From the NCBI GenBank assembly GCA_902619265.1, contig CACNDL010000002.1, positions 196,505 to 260,504 on the forward strand: a stretch of 64,000 nucleotides of DNA, given 5' to 3'. Position numbers and translations under genes: made by a program. Within the stretch, counting starts at the first letter, position 1. The number at the start of each line of letters is the position of its first letter. Below the pieces are notes generated by a model. It was not told the DNA's origin. It did not search any database and saw only the letters and a program-made list of their open reading frames with translations. This document shows positions 18,859 to 29,546 of the stretch, one piece after another. The stretch comes from an uncultured SAR86 cluster bacterium (GTDB taxonomy: Bacteria; Pseudomonadota; Gammaproteobacteria; Magnimaribacterales; TMED112).

Positions 18859-19482
18859 TTAGTTATTTTTTGGATTTGATTCTGGCTGATAATCGTAATA
18901 ATTTTCAAGTGGAATCATCATGTGCACATAAGGCGTACCACTGTACATGACATATGGGGCACCAGTTGTATAATCAGTCGATAATCCGTCTAGAGAAGAA
19001 GGGTCTTTGGGCATCAACATCATGTGCGGTCCAGATTCAATATAATGTTCATGACCAGCATCTTTCTGCCCATCTGTGCCAAGAGTAAAGTTATCCACTC
19101 CTAAATCACCATGTAGCATCCAAATCCAACCGTCAGCCTCAAGTTTTGGGACCTCATTAGCCTTATAAGCTGTTGCCCATGCTACTGCATTCTTGTCAGA
19201 ACATGCAGGTGCTGCATGGTGGGCACTTGGAAAACCACCTTCTGGCATTGGCATGAAAGACTCGCATGTCCAGCCGTTTGTTCCTTCTTTTAATACGCTA
19301 CCGTCTACACCGATGACTGTTGCATAGTCGGCAATGAAATCAGGTGCTGCACTTGAAAAAGCTTTTATTTGCCATTTGACAGAGTAACCATCTTTTTTTG
19401 TTTTCATCGCACCATGATCTTCAGCAAATAGCGAACCAGCAATAAAAACAAAAGTTAAAACTAAATTTTTGAAATTCAACAT
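18859..19482 (-). CDS. Exported protein of unknown function (207 aa)
   Basis: The protein has a clear signal peptide (MLNFKNLVLTFVFIAGSLFA), so it is periplasmic or secreted. The mature part contains NGWTCESFMPMPEGGFPSAH, WMLHGDLGVDNFTLG, ESGPHMMLMPKD and GTPYVHMMIPLENY. His and Met are enriched (AHHAAP, GHEHYIESGPHMMLM), which would allow metal binding, but I recognise no defined motif. AGGAG precedes the ATG with good spacing. It lies 66 nt downstream of aceA and has its own strong terminator, so expression is probably substantial. No function is assigned. Confidence 0.75.
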   Translation of the reverse strand: MLNFKNLVLTFVFIAGSLFAEDHGAMKTKKDGYSVKWQIKAFSSAAPDFIADYATVIGVDGSVLKEGTNGWTCESFMPMPEGGFPSAHHAAPACSDKNAVAWATAYKANEVPKLEADGWIWMLHGDLGVDNFTLGTDGQKDAGHEHYIESGPHMMLMPKDPSSLDGLSTDYTTGAPYVMYSGTPYVHMMIPLENYYDYQPESNPKNN

Positions 19483-19504
19483 ATTTTCTCCTAAAAGATT
19501 TACT

Positions 19505-19533
19505 TTAAAATAACTTGGAAAAACTGCAAGTTA
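19505..19533 (-). terminator. Weak terminator-like hairpin after aceA
   Basis: TAACTTG (19511-19517) pairs with CAAGTTA (19527-19533) over a 9-nt loop, followed on the reverse strand by TTTTAAAG. The stem is AT-rich and the T-run short, so partial read-through into the exported-protein gene is likely. Confidence 0.35.
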
Positions 19534-19548
19534 AGAAAGAGATTTTTT

Positions 19549-20829
19549 CTAAAACTGATCCTCTTCTGTAGAACCTCGTAAGGCTGAAGTTGAACTTTCT
19601 TCTCCTTGAATACAGTTATTTACAGCATCGAAATATCCAGTTCCAACTTCTTGTTGGTGGGATACAAATGTATAGCCTTTATCAGCATCAGCAAATTCTT
19701 GCTCCTGTAGTTTTACATAGGCTGACATGCCATCAGTTACATATTCTTTCGATAAACTGAACATACTGTGCCACATAGAATGTATTCCAGCTAGTGTAAT
19801 GAATTGAAATTTATAACCCATTGCTCCAAGTTCTTTTTGGAATTTAGCAATGGTCTGTTCATCAAGATTCTTTTTCCAGTTGAAGGAAGGAGAACAGTTA
19901 TAAGCCAACATGATTTCTGGGTGGTCTTTCTTGATCGCTTCAGCAAAAGTTTTAGCTTGTTCAAGATCAGGCTTTGAGGTTTCACACCATACAAGATCAG
20001 AGTAGGGCGCATATGCAAGCCCTCTAGCAATTGCTTGATCTAATCCAGCATTACTTCTAAAGAAACCTTCAGAAGTTCTCTCACCTGTTAAAAAAGGCTT
20101 ATCCAGTTGATCAATATCTGAAGTAACTAAGTCAGCAGCGTCGGCGTCTGTCCTTGCTACTAATATTGTAGGTGTCCCAGATACATCTGCTGCCAATCTT
20201 GCTGCAATAAGTTTTTGAACAGCCTCTTGAGTAGGTACTAAAACTTTTCCTCCTAAATGTCCGCATTTTTTGACACTTGCTAATTGATCTTCAAAATGCA
20301 CTCCTGCTGCACCAGCCGCAATCATTTTTTTCATTAATTCAAATGCATTTAAGTTTCCACCAAAGCCGGCTTCCGCATCAGCAATGATGGGCGCAAAATA
20401 GTCCACTTTTGGTTTTCCATTGGTATTCATCCACTCTATTTGGTCTGCTCTTCGAAATGCATTATTTATTCTGGATATAACTTTTGGTACAGAATCTACA
20501 GGATAAAGCGATTGATCAGGATACATTGTTCCAGCAGAGTTATTATCAGCAGCAACTTGCCATCCTGACAAATAAATAGCTTTAACTCCTGCTTTGACTT
20601 GCTGAACAGCTTGACCACCAGTCAACGCGCCCAAGCAATTAATGTATTCCTCTGTAAATAGATAGTTCCAAAGCTTTTCTGCTCCTTTTCTAGCTAATGT
20701 ACATTCTGGTTGTAGAGAACCTCTCAACTTAACAACTTCTTCAGCTGTGTATGGTCTTTTAACGTGCTTCCATCTTGGATTTTCAGCCCAATCTTTTTCT
20801 AATGCCGCGACCTGGTCACTTAAATTCAT
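19549..20829 (-). CDS. aceA: Isocitrate lyase
   Basis: AceA cleaves isocitrate to succinate and glyoxylate, the first step of the glyoxylate bypass. The catalytic segment [19 protein letters not shown] is intact, as are [17 protein letters not shown] and the C-terminal [12 protein letters not shown]. The length, 426 aa, is close to the E. coli enzyme. Its ATG follows the aceB stop with no gap. With icd 4 kb away, this locus holds both branches of isocitrate use, needed for growth on acetate or fatty acids, which fits the ACAD/ETF genes nearby. Confidence 0.97.
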   Translation of the reverse strand: MNLSDQVAALEKDWAENPRWKHVKRPYTAEEVVKLRGSLQPECTLARKGAEKLWNYLFTEEYINCLGALTGGQAVQQVKAGVKAIYLSGWQVAADNNSAGTMYPDQSLYPVDSVPKVISRINNAFRRADQIEWMNTNGKPKVDYFAPIIADAEAGFGGNLNAFELMKKMIAAGAAGVHFEDQLASVKKCGHLGGKVLVPTQEAVQKLIAARLAADVSGTPTILVARTDADAADLVTSDIDQLDKPFLTGERTSEGFFRSNAGLDQAIARGLAYAPYSDLVWCETSKPDLEQAKTFAEAIKKDHPEIMLAYNCSPSFNWKKNLDEQTIAKFQKELGAMGYKFQFITLAGIHSMWHSMFSLSKEYVTDGMSAYVKLQEQEFADADKGYTFVSHQQEVGTGYFDAVNNCIQGEESSTSALRGSTEEDQF

Positions 20830-22404
20830 TTATATACTCCTGTATGCGGGCAGTGTGAGGAAATCAGTTAATTCGTCGCTCAACACCAAGTCTTTTAATA
20901 GCGACTTAGCTTCAACGAACTTACCTGAGTTCAAAGAGTCTTGCCCAACCTCTTCTAGGACAACATTGTATTCTTCATCTAATAGTTTTTCAAATGTGTC
21001 TTTGGTGGACATTAATCCAGTATCTAGCTCGACATTGTGTTTAACCAATTGCCATAATGAGCTTCTAGAAATTTCGGCTGTTGCAGCATCTTCCATTAAA
21101 CCATAGATCGGCACACAACCCACTCCTCTAAGCCAAGCCTCAATATAACGTAATGTAACTCTTATATTGGTTCGGAAGCATTCTTCAGTAAAACTCCCTT
21201 CACAAGGCTCAATTAAGTCTGTTTGGGTTATTTGATCGTCTTCACGAAGTACATGCAGTTGATTTGTGCTATCGATTTCAAAAGCGTTTGTAAAAACATT
21301 ATTAGCTATATCCGCCAATCCTGGATGTGCAATCCAAGTGCCATCATGTCCATTCTCTGTTTCGAGAGTTTTATCACTTAGAACTTTTTCAGTAACAATG
21401 GCATTTTCATCTGGATCTTTTGAAGGAATAAAAGCGGCCATACCTCCCATAGCAAAAGCGCCTCTTCTATGACATGTCTTAATCAGTAGACGAGAGTAAG
21501 CATTGAGAAAAGGTTGAGCCATACCGACTTGATATCTATCGGGAAGCAACCTATCGCTATGGTTTTGAAAAGTTTTTATGTAACTAAAAATATAATCCCA
21601 TCTCCCGCAATTTAATCCAACAATGTGGTCTTTAAGTTCAAAGAGAATTTCATCCATTTCAAATACGGCAGGTAAAGTTTCAATTAAACAGGTAACCCTC
21701 ACTGTTCCTCTGGGCAAATTTAATTGATCCTCAGCGTAGTCAATAACCTCGTTCCAAAGACGTGCCTCAAGATGTGTTTGTAGTTTTGGTACATAAAAAT
21801 AAGGTCCAGAACCTCTATTGACTAGTTCTTTCGCATTATGAAAAAGGTAATAACCAAAATCACATAAACAACCATGCGGATTTACACCATTAATCTCAAT
21901 ACCTTTTTCCTTTAAATGCAATCCTCTAACCCTACACATCAATGTAGCTGTTTCGTCATTGAGAGCATATTTCTTCCCATTTGAAGGATTTTCAAACGTA
22001 ATAGTTCTTCTTATCGCGTCGTATAGGTTTTTTTGGCCGTTAGCAACGTTATCCCAGGTTGGACTCAAAGAGTCCTCAAAATCAGCCATGAAGACTTTAA
22101 CATCAGCATTTAGGGCATTTATTACCATCTTTCTATCAACAGGTCCCGTAATTTCAACTCTTCTATCTAGCAAGTCGGCTGGAATATCTCTTACTTTCCA
22201 GTCACTCGTTCTAACCTCTTTTGTTTCATCCAAGAAATCCGGCAAGTCACCGGCATTGAATTTTGCTTGTTTCTTCAAACGTTCCTCAAGCAAATCCTCG
22301 ATTCTAGAACTAAATTTGCTGTGCAAATCTTGAACAAATTTGTTTGCTTCATCTGTGAAAATAATTTCGGTATTTTCGGGGTTTTTATATTTAAATTTCA
22401 TCAT
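20830..22404 (-). CDS. aceB: Malate synthase A
   Basis: AceB condenses glyoxylate with acetyl-CoA to malate. The 524-aa protein shows malate synthase A motifs: GPVDRKMVINALNADVKVFM followed by ADFEDSLSPTW, CRVRGLHL, LIETLPAVFEMDEILFEL, GLNCGRWDYIFSYIKTF and MGGMAAFIPSKDP. Two consecutive ATGs (22404 and 22401) are possible starts. The start overlaps the end of purB by up to 14 nt. aceB precedes aceA directly, as in many aceBA operons. Confidence 0.96.
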   Translation of the reverse strand: MMKFKYKNPENTEIIFTDEANKFVQDLHSKFSSRIEDLLEERLKKQAKFNAGDLPDFLDETKEVRTSDWKVRDIPADLLDRRVEITGPVDRKMVINALNADVKVFMADFEDSLSPTWDNVANGQKNLYDAIRRTITFENPSNGKKYALNDETATLMCRVRGLHLKEKGIEINGVNPHGCLCDFGYYLFHNAKELVNRGSGPYFYVPKLQTHLEARLWNEVIDYAEDQLNLPRGTVRVTCLIETLPAVFEMDEILFELKDHIVGLNCGRWDYIFSYIKTFQNHSDRLLPDRYQVGMAQPFLNAYSRLLIKTCHRRGAFAMGGMAAFIPSKDPDENAIVTEKVLSDKTLETENGHDGTWIAHPGLADIANNVFTNAFEIDSTNQLHVLREDDQITQTDLIEPCEGSFTEECFRTNIRVTLRYIEAWLRGVGCVPIYGLMEDAATAEISRSSLWQLVKHNVELDTGLMSTKDTFEKLLDEEYNVVLEEVGQDSLNSGKFVEAKSLLKDLVLSDELTDFLTLPAYRSI

Positions 22405-23743
22405 CTTGCTCTGCTAATTTATTGGCAATACCTAGGTATTTCTTAGGGGTTAGTCCTTTTAGTATCTCCTTATAATCTTCATTTTCTATGAGTTCTTCAA
22501 CTGCTTTTAAATAGGTATCTTTATCCATTTTCATTCCTCTTGATAATTTTTTTACTTGATCGTAACCGTCTTTTTTTCCTTCAAGTCTCAAAAAACTTTG
22601 TAGAGCTTCCGCCAGTAATTCATACCTTTCATCAAGATCTTTTGAAATTTCCGAAGTATTGGCTTCAAGTTTTGATAAACCCAAAAGCGTTGAAGAAACC
22701 GCAATCTCTAAATATCCATATCCAGTTCCGATATTTCTCAATACAGTGGAATCAGATAAATCTCTTTGTAGTCTTGAGACTGTCAACTTATGTGTTAAAT
22801 GATTTAAAATTGCATTCGAAAGGCCAAGATTTCCCTCAGCATTTTCAAAATCAATCGGGTTGATTTTGTGAGGCATAGTTGATGAACCGACCTCATTATT
22901 TTTCATTTTGAGTGAGAAATAATCAAAAGCAATGTAACTCCAAATATCCTGAGTTAAATCAAGCATAATATTGTTTATTCTTTGGATGTTTTGAAATAGA
23001 TCAGCCATATAGTCGTGCGGTTCTATTTGTGTAGCTACCTTCGTGAGTTCAACACCCAAATTGCTCAAAAAATCTTTGGAATGATTTACCCAATCTTCCT
23101 CAGGGTAAGCTAGCAGGTGAGGGTTGTAATTAGCAGTAGCGCCACCCCATTTTGCAAAAAACTTCTTTTCACTTAAAGAACTTTTTTCTTTCTTTAATCT
23201 AGTTGCAAAAACATTTAATTCTTTACCTAAAGTAGTGGGGGAGGCAGGCTGACCATGGGTTCTTGCCAACATTGCAACTTCTTTGTTTTTTTCAACCAAA
23301 TCCTCAAGAGCTGAAATGATTTGTTCGATCCACTCTGTAAGCACAATATGAGCATTTTTAAGTATTAATGCGTAACTCAAGCTATTTACGTCCTCAGATG
23401 TTAAAAAAATATGAACTAAACTTTGGATTTCCTCAGATTCTTCAAATTGTTCTGCAACAGCAAGTTCAACCGCCTTGACGTCGTGATTTGTTACGCTTTC
23501 AATTTCTTTTACTCTCTCGATTAAGGTGTCAGAAATATCCTTGTCTAATGCATTGATTTTTTTCTTAACATGTTCTGATAGAAGTTCAGGCTTAAAATGA
23601 GTTAAAAAATAGTTGAGCCATTGAATTTCAACTCTAATCCTTTCCTTTATAAGAGCATGCTCAGAAAATATTTCGCGAGTTTGTTTGGTTTTATTTTGAT
23701 ATCTTCCGTCTAATGGAGACAAATTTTTAAGACTGTCATTCAT
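22391..23743 (-). CDS. purB: Adenylosuccinate lyase
   Basis: PurB acts twice in purine synthesis, releasing fumarate from SAICAR and from adenylosuccinate. The 450-aa protein has the superfamily signature GSSTMPHKINPIDFENAEGN, the N-terminal LSPLDGRYQNKT and the region RTHGQPASPTTLGKE. It is the class found in gammaproteobacteria. It overlaps mnmA by 8 nt and aceB by up to 14 nt. The hflD gene usually lying between mnmA and purB is absent. Confidence 0.96.
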   Translation of the reverse strand: MNDSLKNLSPLDGRYQNKTKQTREIFSEHALIKERIRVEIQWLNYFLTHFKPELLSEHVKKKINALDKDISDTLIERVKEIESVTNHDVKAVELAVAEQFEESEEIQSLVHIFLTSEDVNSLSYALILKNAHIVLTEWIEQIISALEDLVEKNKEVAMLARTHGQPASPTTLGKELNVFATRLKKEKSSLSEKKFFAKWGGATANYNPHLLAYPEEDWVNHSKDFLSNLGVELTKVATQIEPHDYMADLFQNIQRINNIMLDLTQDIWSYIAFDYFSLKMKNNEVGSSTMPHKINPIDFENAEGNLGLSNAILNHLTHKLTVSRLQRDLSDSTVLRNIGTGYGYLEIAVSSTLLGLSKLEANTSEISKDLDERYELLAEALQSFLRLEGKKDGYDQVKKLSRGMKMDKDTYLKAVEELIENEDYKEILKGLTPKKYLGIANKLAEQDDEI

Positions 23744-24875
23744 AGACTTCGTAATTATACCCTCGATTTTCTGCCCAGTTAAAATAATTTTCTGAAATTC
23801 TCTCTTTAATTACTGCACCACCTAAACATACTTCGCCCTGATATATAACTGCTGACTGTCCAGGAGTAACAGCCGAAATGGGTTCAGAAAAGTTAATTTT
23901 ATAACCTTGTTTAGTTTGAATTATTTTTGCTGAGACAGGCTCAGATTGATATCTAATTTGAACTTCACAGTCTGATTCGCTAATTAATTTTTCATTTATC
24001 CAGTGGATTTCGTCTAGATAACAACCTTCACTAAATAAAAGATCATTATCTGCTCCTTGTACTACAACAAGTTGATTTGAATTTTGATCTTTGTGAGCAA
24101 CATACCAAGATGCCTGTTCTCTCCCTTTTACGCCTCCAATACCAATCCCTTGTCTTTGCCCAAGAGTGAAATACATCAACCCTTCATGACTACCTAATTT
24201 TGTTCCGTTCTCATCAACTATTTCACCAGGGTTCTTGCCGAGAAAATTTGAGATGAAATCGTTGTAATTATTCTTACCAATAAAACATATTCCAACGGAA
24301 TCTTTTTTATTGGCATTAATTAAATTGTTATCTCTAGCAATAGATCGAACCTGTTCTTTTGAAAGCTCACCAAGAGGAAATAAAGCCCTATTGAGATCAA
24401 TCCCACTTACTTGATGCAAAAAATAAGACTGGTCTTTAGATTTATCTAAACCCCTCATTAATTGAATATTATCGCCAGCGCACTCAATCCTTGCGTAGTG
24501 GCCAGTAGCAATATAGTCAGCCCCAGTATCTAAGCAATAATCTAAAAAAGCGCCAAATTTAATTTCTTTATTGCAGAGAATGTCTGGGTTTGGTGTTAAA
24601 CCAGCATTGTGATCTGACAAGAATTTTGCAAATACTTTATCCCAATAATCCGCTGAGAAATTTGCTTGATGCAGAGGTATACCTATTTGATCACAGACCT
24701 TTTCAGCATCCATAAAATCCTCTTCAGATGTACATTCTATGTTTGGTGCGTTGTTGGTCCAATTCTTCATAAAAATGCCTTGAACGTCGTATCCAGCTGA
24801 TTTAAGAAGCAACGCAGTAACAGAAGAATCTACTCCTCCAGAAATGCCAACTATTACCTTTTTTTGTTTTCCCAT
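23736..24875 (-). CDS. mnmA: tRNA-uridine 2-sulfurtransferase MnmA
   Basis: MnmA thiolates U34 of Lys, Glu and Gln tRNAs using sulfur from the Tus relay. The PP-loop GISGGVDSSVTALLL lies at the N-terminus. The catalytic Cys pair is in NPDILCNKEIKFG and DSVGICFIG, and the C-terminal beta-barrel has TPGQSAVIYQGEVCLGGAVI. It has 379 aa, as usual. It is divergent from icd, and purB follows with an 8-nt overlap. Confidence 0.96.
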   Translation of the reverse strand: MGKQKKVIVGISGGVDSSVTALLLKSAGYDVQGIFMKNWTNNAPNIECTSEEDFMDAEKVCDQIGIPLHQANFSADYWDKVFAKFLSDHNAGLTPNPDILCNKEIKFGAFLDYCLDTGADYIATGHYARIECAGDNIQLMRGLDKSKDQSYFLHQVSGIDLNRALFPLGELSKEQVRSIARDNNLINANKKDSVGICFIGKNNYNDFISNFLGKNPGEIVDENGTKLGSHEGLMYFTLGQRQGIGIGGVKGREQASWYVAHKDQNSNQLVVVQGADNDLLFSEGCYLDEIHWINEKLISESDCEVQIRYQSEPVSAKIIQTKQGYKINFSEPISAVTPGQSAVIYQGEVCLGGAVIKERISENYFNWAENRGYNYEVYE

Positions 24876-24918
24876 ACTTTATTGCTGATAGAGTCTTAAT
24901 ATTTAATGTAAATGTAAG

Positions 24919-24924
24919 TATAAT
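24919..24924 (+). promoter_or_regulatory. Candidate -10 box of icd
   Basis: A perfect TATAAT lies 17 bp before the icd ATG in the 66-bp divergent gap with mnmA. The matching -35 position is poor (TTAATA). If used, the icd mRNA would have a very short leader, about 10 nt. Confidence 0.3.
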
Positions 24925-24941
24925 CAAGCCAAATTTTAGCT

Positions 24942-26198
24942 ATGTCATCATCAAAAATTAAAGTTCCTTCCAAAGGCGAAAAGATTTCTTACAAAAATAA
25001 TCAATTAGTTGTACCGGATAATCCAATTATTCCATTCATCGAAGGAGACGGTATTGGCGTAGATATTACGCCAGTGATGATTGACGTTGTGAATGCTGCA
25101 GTGAAATCCGCCTACAAGGGAAAAAGAGAAATAAGTTGGATGGAAATTTATTGCGGTGAAAAAGCAGTCAAGGTCTATGGGGATGACGAGTGGATGCCTC
25201 AAGAGACTCTTGATGCTTGCAAAGAATACAACGTTTCAATTAAAGGACCGCTTACAACTCCGGTTGGAGGAGGAATAAGATCTCTTAATGTAGCAATCAG
25301 ACAAAAGTTAGATTTATATGTTTGTCTTAGACCTGTAAAGTATTTTGCAGGTACTCCTAGCCCTGTAAAACGACCAGATCTAGTAGATATGGTCATATTT
25401 AGAGAGAACTCTGAGGATATTTATGCTGGAGTAGAATTCGAAGCAAATACAGAAGAAGCAAATAAACTGATCGATATTTTGGGTAAGGATTTTGGAGTTG
25501 AGAAAATTCGGTTCACAGAAAACTGTGGAATTGGAATTAAACCTATATCATCTGAAGGCAGCAAAAGATTAATAAGAAAATCTTTTGAGTATGCAATTCA
25601 AAATGATCGAGACTCAGTTTCTTTGATTCATAAGGGAAATATTCAGAAATTTACTGAAGGTGCTTTTAGAGACTGGGGGTATGAATTAGCTAGGGATGAA
25701 TTTGGTGGGAAACCACTAGATGGTGGACCTTGGCATATTTTCAAAAACCCAAACAACGGTAAAGATATTATTGTCAAAGACGTTATTTGTGACGCATTTC
25801 TTCAACAAATTTTGCATAGACCAGCTGAATACGATGTTTTAGCTTCTCCAAACTTAAATGGCGATTACATCTCTGATGCTTTAGCAGCTCAAGTTGGAGG
25901 GATAGGAATTGCACCCGGAGCTAATTTAGGAGATACCACGGCTGTCTTCGAAGCCACACATGGAACTGCACCCAAATACGCAGGCCAAGATAAAGTTAAT
26001 CCAGGATCACTTATTTTATCCGCTGAAATGATGCTTAGACATATGGGTTGGGTTGAAGCAGCTGATTTAATCATTAATGCTATGGAAAAAACAATTCAGA
26101 AGAAAAAAGTTACATATGATTTTGCACGTTTAATTGATGACGCAAAAGAGGTAAGCTGCTCTGAGTTTGGTAGACTGTTAATCAAGAAATTTGATTAA
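24942..26198 (+). CDS. icd: Isocitrate dehydrogenase (NADP+)
   Basis: Icd converts isocitrate to 2-oxoglutarate in the TCA cycle. The 418-aa protein is of the E. coli type: [15 protein letters not shown], the substrate loop with [33 protein letters not shown], and the signature [20 protein letters not shown] followed by [22 protein letters not shown] and the Lys/Tyr region after it favour NADP. The regulatory serine of the AceK type is present ([12 protein letters not shown]), but no aceK is seen here. clpS follows after 5 nt, so the three genes icd-clpS-clpA may be co-transcribed. Confidence 0.97.
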   Translation: MSSSKIKVPSKGEKISYKNNQLVVPDNPIIPFIEGDGIGVDITPVMIDVVNAAVKSAYKGKREISWMEIYCGEKAVKVYGDDEWMPQETLDACKEYNVSIKGPLTTPVGGGIRSLNVAIRQKLDLYVCLRPVKYFAGTPSPVKRPDLVDMVIFRENSEDIYAGVEFEANTEEANKLIDILGKDFGVEKIRFTENCGIGIKPISSEGSKRLIRKSFEYAIQNDRDSVSLIHKGNIQKFTEGAFRDWGYELARDEFGGKPLDGGPWHIFKNPNNGKDIIVKDVICDAFLQQILHRPAEYDVLASPNLNGDYISDALAAQVGGIGIAPGANLGDTTAVFEATHGTAPKYAGQDKVNPGSLILSAEMMLRHMGWVEAADLIINAMEKTIQKKKVTYDFARLIDDAKEVSCSEFGRLLIKKFD

Positions 26199-26203
26199 GA
26201 TAA

Positions 26204-26527
26204 ATGGCACAAGATGATTTTTCTACTGGAACAGTAGAGTTAGAAGAAGCAGAAGTCAAAGTAGACAGACCTCCCTTATTTACAGTGGTAATCTTCAATG
26301 ATGATTTCACACCTATGGAGTTTGTTGTGTATGTTATTCAAAAATTTTTTGGATACGATCATGCAAAATCTACAGAAATCATGCTCGAAATACACAGTAA
26401 GGGCAGAGGGTTTTGTGGTGCATTTTCTCAAGAAATAGCCGAAACAAAATCACAACAAATCAATCAATTTTCTAAAGAAAATGAACATCCTTTGAAATCA
26501 GATATTGAAGAATTAGGAAAAGATTAG
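26204..26527 (+). CDS. clpS: ATP-dependent Clp protease adaptor ClpS
   Basis: ClpS binds N-degron substrates and delivers them to ClpAP. The 107-aa protein has a flexible N-terminal tail and the conserved core FTVVIFNDDFTPMEFVVYVI followed by QKFF, where the DD/F residues line the N-end pocket. It sits 13 nt upstream of its partner clpA, the normal arrangement. Confidence 0.96.
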   Translation: MAQDDFSTGTVELEEAEVKVDRPPLFTVVIFNDDFTPMEFVVYVIQKFFGYDHAKSTEIMLEIHSKGRGFCGAFSQEIAETKSQQINQFSKENEHPLKSDIEELGKD

Positions 26528-26540
26528 ATATAGTAATTAT

Positions 26541-28763
26541 ATGCTTTCAAAAGACTTAGAAAATACACTTAATTCATTGTTCAAAGAATGCTCTGATAAT
26601 AACGACGAATTCGTTACTATAGAACACCTCCTTCTTGTTTTAACCAAAGAAGATTCTTCAAGGAGAGTTTTTGATCATCTGTCTATCGATATTGAAAGCC
26701 TGCAAAAAGAAATCAAAGAATATATTAAAAAAAATGTGCCAAAATCTGTTGAGAAGAAAGAAATTCAACCTACTTTAGCTTTTCAAAGAGTCTTACAAAG
26801 AGCAATTTTTCATGTCCAATCAAGTGGCAAAACTGAAGTAAATGGTGAGAACCTACTAGCAGCATTGTTTTCTGAAAAAGAGAGTTATGCAGTTTATATG
26901 CTGAGCAGAAGAAACATATCAAGACTTGATGTAGTGGAATACATATCTCATGGTAAAAATACTGCTGTTGAGACCGAAGAGAGCGTTGAAGAATCTCCAA
27001 AAGAAAAAGAATCTCATCCTGAGTTTTTAACAAATCTGAATAACCTTGCCAAAGATGGAGAGATTGATCCATTGATTGGAAGGACCGACACTTTAGCAAG
27101 ATTGTTTCAAGTTTTGGGTAGAAGACGAAAGAACAATCCAATTTTGGTTGGTGAATCTGGAGTGGGCAAAACTGCAATAGCAGAAGGTCTTGCTAAAGCG
27201 ATAGCGGATGGCAAAGCACCAGAAATTTTCAATGAATACCAGGTTATGTCTCTCGATGTAGGAAGCTTGGTTGCTGGAACAAAGTACAGAGGAGATTTTG
27301 AAAAGAAAATGAAGTCTATGATGGATTATTTAAAAAAATCAGAAAAAATAATTCTATTCGTTGACGAGATACATACAATTATCGGTGCCGGTTCTGCTTC
27401 AGGAGGCGCCTTAGATGCATCAAACCTTTTGAAACCTGCATTAGCAAGAGGAGACATTAAATGTATTGGGGCCACCACTTACAAAGAGTATCGACAAATC
27501 TTTGAAAGGAATAACTCATTATCAAGAAGATTTCAAAAAGTGCAGATTGAAGAACCATCAATTGATCAAGCCGTTGAAATCCTTGAAGGCTTAAAAAATA
27601 AGTTTGAGGACTATCATGGCATAACTTACTCAAAAGAAGCGCTCAAATCAGCTGTAGAGCTCTCAAATAAGTATTTACAAGACTCAAAACTTCCTGATAA
27701 GGCAATTGATTTAATAGATGAAGCTGGCTCTCAGAAAAAACTGTCAAAAACTAAAGGAAAAACTATCAGAAAATCAGATATTGAAACCCTCATATCCAAG
27801 ATTACAAAAATACCTACAATGCAATTAAATGCCTCTAGCAAAGAGAACTTAAATAGCCTCGAAGGCAACTTAAAATCTGTAATATTTGGTCAAGATCATG
27901 CAATAAATGACGTAGTTTCAGCCGTAAAAACCTCAAAAGCAGGCATTGGTAACGATGAAAAGCCGATCTGCTCTTTCTTATTCACAGGACCTACAGGTGT
28001 TGGTAAAACAGAACTTACCAAACAATTAGCTTTTTTCCTTGGGATTGAGTTTATTAGACTTGATATGTCGGAATTCATGGAAAAACACAGTATTTCAAAG
28101 CTTATAGGATCACCTCCAGGTTATGTGGGTTATGAGCAAGGTGGCTATTTGACAGAGGAAGTAAACAAAAAACCGCACTCTGTTTTGTTACTAGATGAAA
28201 TTGAAAAAGCTCACCCTGATATCTTCAATATATTGCTTCAAATCCTTGACTACGGAAACTTGGCAGATAGCAATGGTCGAAGTATAAACTTTAAAAATAC
28301 CATCATTGTTATGACTTCAAATACAGGTGCTGTTGAGGCAGATGGAGAGTCAGTAGGCTTTATAGAGCAGGGGACCGAAGATAAGTTCGAAAAGGCAGTT
28401 TCAAAAGCATTTACACCTGAGTTTAGAAACAGACTTGATGGGATTATAAATTTCAACAACCTCTCAAATCAAAACTTAGAATCAGTAGTTGAAAAATTGA
28501 TTATTGATGTTGAAGCAAAATTGAATGAAAAGGGGATAGATATTGATTTTGACAGTGATGTTGTGAAGTTAATTTTAGAGCAGGGTTATGATCCAAAATT
28601 AGGTGCAAGACCTCTATCAAGAGCAGTGGATAAGCTTGTGAAAAAGCCTATCTCAACAATGTTGATTGAGGATAAAATCAAAAGAGGGAGTTCAGTTAAA
28701 CTCTCAGTAAAGGACAAAAAAATAGTAGTCAAAGCCTCAAATTCAAAAGAGAAAATTACTTAG
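26541..28763 (+). CDS. clpA: ATP-dependent Clp protease ATP-binding subunit ClpA
   Basis: A two-ring AAA+ unfoldase that feeds ClpP. The 740-aa protein has an N-domain (residues 1-145, binds ClpS), D1 with Walker A GESGVGKT and Walker [10 protein letters not shown], and D2 with [24 protein letters not shown] and the GYVGYEQGG pore loop. No middle coiled-coil is present, as expected for ClpA rather than ClpB. It converges on infA with an 8-nt overlap of the coding ends. Confidence 0.97.
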   Translation: MLSKDLENTLNSLFKECSDNNDEFVTIEHLLLVLTKEDSSRRVFDHLSIDIESLQKEIKEYIKKNVPKSVEKKEIQPTLAFQRVLQRAIFHVQSSGKTEVNGENLLAALFSEKESYAVYMLSRRNISRLDVVEYISHGKNTAVETEESVEESPKEKESHPEFLTNLNNLAKDGEIDPLIGRTDTLARLFQVLGRRRKNNPILVGESGVGKTAIAEGLAKAIADGKAPEIFNEYQVMSLDVGSLVAGTKYRGDFEKKMKSMMDYLKKSEKIILFVDEIHTIIGAGSASGGALDASNLLKPALARGDIKCIGATTYKEYRQIFERNNSLSRRFQKVQIEEPSIDQAVEILEGLKNKFEDYHGITYSKEALKSAVELSNKYLQDSKLPDKAIDLIDEAGSQKKLSKTKGKTIRKSDIETLISKITKIPTMQLNASSKENLNSLEGNLKSVIFGQDHAINDVVSAVKTSKAGIGNDEKPICSFLFTGPTGVGKTELTKQLAFFLGIEFIRLDMSEFMEKHSISKLIGSPPGYVGYEQGGYLTEEVNKKPHSVLLLDEIEKAHPDIFNILLQILDYGNLADSNGRSINFKNTIIVMTSNTGAVEADGESVGFIEQGTEDKFEKAVSKAFTPEFRNRLDGIINFNNLSNQNLESVVEKLIIDVEAKLNEKGIDIDFDSDVVKLILEQGYDPKLGARPLSRAVDKLVKKPISTMLIEDKIKRGSSVKLSVKDKKIVVKASNSKEKIT

Positions 28764-28974
28764 ATCTAAAAGTAATGCGACCTTTGGAAAGGTCATAAGG
28801 GGACATCTCAACGGTAACAGAATCTCCATTAAGAATACGTATGTAGTTCTTTCTCATACGGCCAGAAATATGTGCAGTGATGACATGATCATTTTCTAAT
28901 TTCACCCTAAAAACGGTGTTTGGAAGAACTTCTATTACAGTTCCTTGCATTTCAATCGTATCTTTTCCTGCCAT
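28756..28974 (-). CDS. infA: Translation initiation factor IF-1
   Basis: IF-1 binds the ribosomal A site during initiation. The 72-aa OB-fold protein reads [20 protein letters not shown] and [16 protein letters not shown], with the C-terminal SKGRITFR, all standard. Its position next to clpA is the conserved gammaproteobacterial order. It overlaps the clpA end by 8 nt and diverges from the GNAT gene. Confidence 0.97.
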   Translation of the reverse strand: MAGKDTIEMQGTVIEVLPNTVFRVKLENDHVITAHISGRMRKNYIRILNGDSVTVEMSPYDLSKGRITFRSK

Positions 28975-29045
28975 TGTGGCTATTCTACTGACTTATTGAG
29001 AAAAGTCACATTTATTTTTAGCTAAGTTAGAATGGTATTAGTAAA

Positions 29046-29546
29046 ATGCAAAATATAGAATTAGAAGATCTCAAAAGTCTTACTAATAGCGATTTAAGTG
29101 AGGTTTATGATCTTAACCAAAGTCTTACACCAAAATTAGGATCCTTACTAAATATCCAACATTTAGAAAGACTCATCGAAATGAGCGATTGTTCGAAAGC
29201 CCTTAAGATCAACGGGAAAATTGCTGCTTTCATGATATGTTTTAAGGAAAATACTGCATATGAATCAAGAAACTATCATTACTTCAATGAAAAACATGAC
29301 CAATTTCTCTACGTAGACAGAATAGGTGTGCTAAAAGGTCTTGAAAATAACGGTTTAGGCACGATTTTATATAAATATATAATTGAAAATTTCGGCAAAA
29401 ACTTAAAATTATGTGCAGAAATCAATATAAAACCAATGAATAAAGCATCCATTTTATTTCACGAGAAGCATGATTTTAAAAGGGTTTCAGAGAAATTATT
29501 AAATGAAAATTATAAAGTAGTTTATATGGAGAGAAATGCAAGTTGA
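29046..29546 (+). CDS. GNAT family N-acetyltransferase
   Basis: The 166-aa protein has a GNAT core: a beta4 strand with FLYVDRIGVLKGLENNGLGT, where the last residues form the acetyl-CoA pyrophosphate loop, then helix 3 (ILYKYIIENFG) and the beta5 region NIKPMNKASILFHEKHDFKRV. The substrate is unknown. It overlaps the next gene by 11 nt and is divergent from infA. Confidence 0.85.
   Translation: MQNIELEDLKSLTNSDLSEVYDLNQSLTPKLGSLLNIQHLERLIEMSDCSKALKINGKIAAFMICFKENTAYESRNYHYFNEKHDQFLYVDRIGVLKGLENNGLGTILYKYIIENFGKNLKLCAEINIKPMNKASILFHEKHDFKRVSEKLLNENYKVVYMERNAS

Noticed and set aside
21959-22333. 124-codon antisense ORF within aceB
   Set aside because: It mirrors the conserved malate synthase coding sequence, and its Ser/Phe-rich translation shows no signature.
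26770-27177. 135-codon antisense ORF within clpA
   Set aside because: Complement of a strongly conserved gene; the translation is His/Gln/Leu/Phe-rich with no domain pattern.
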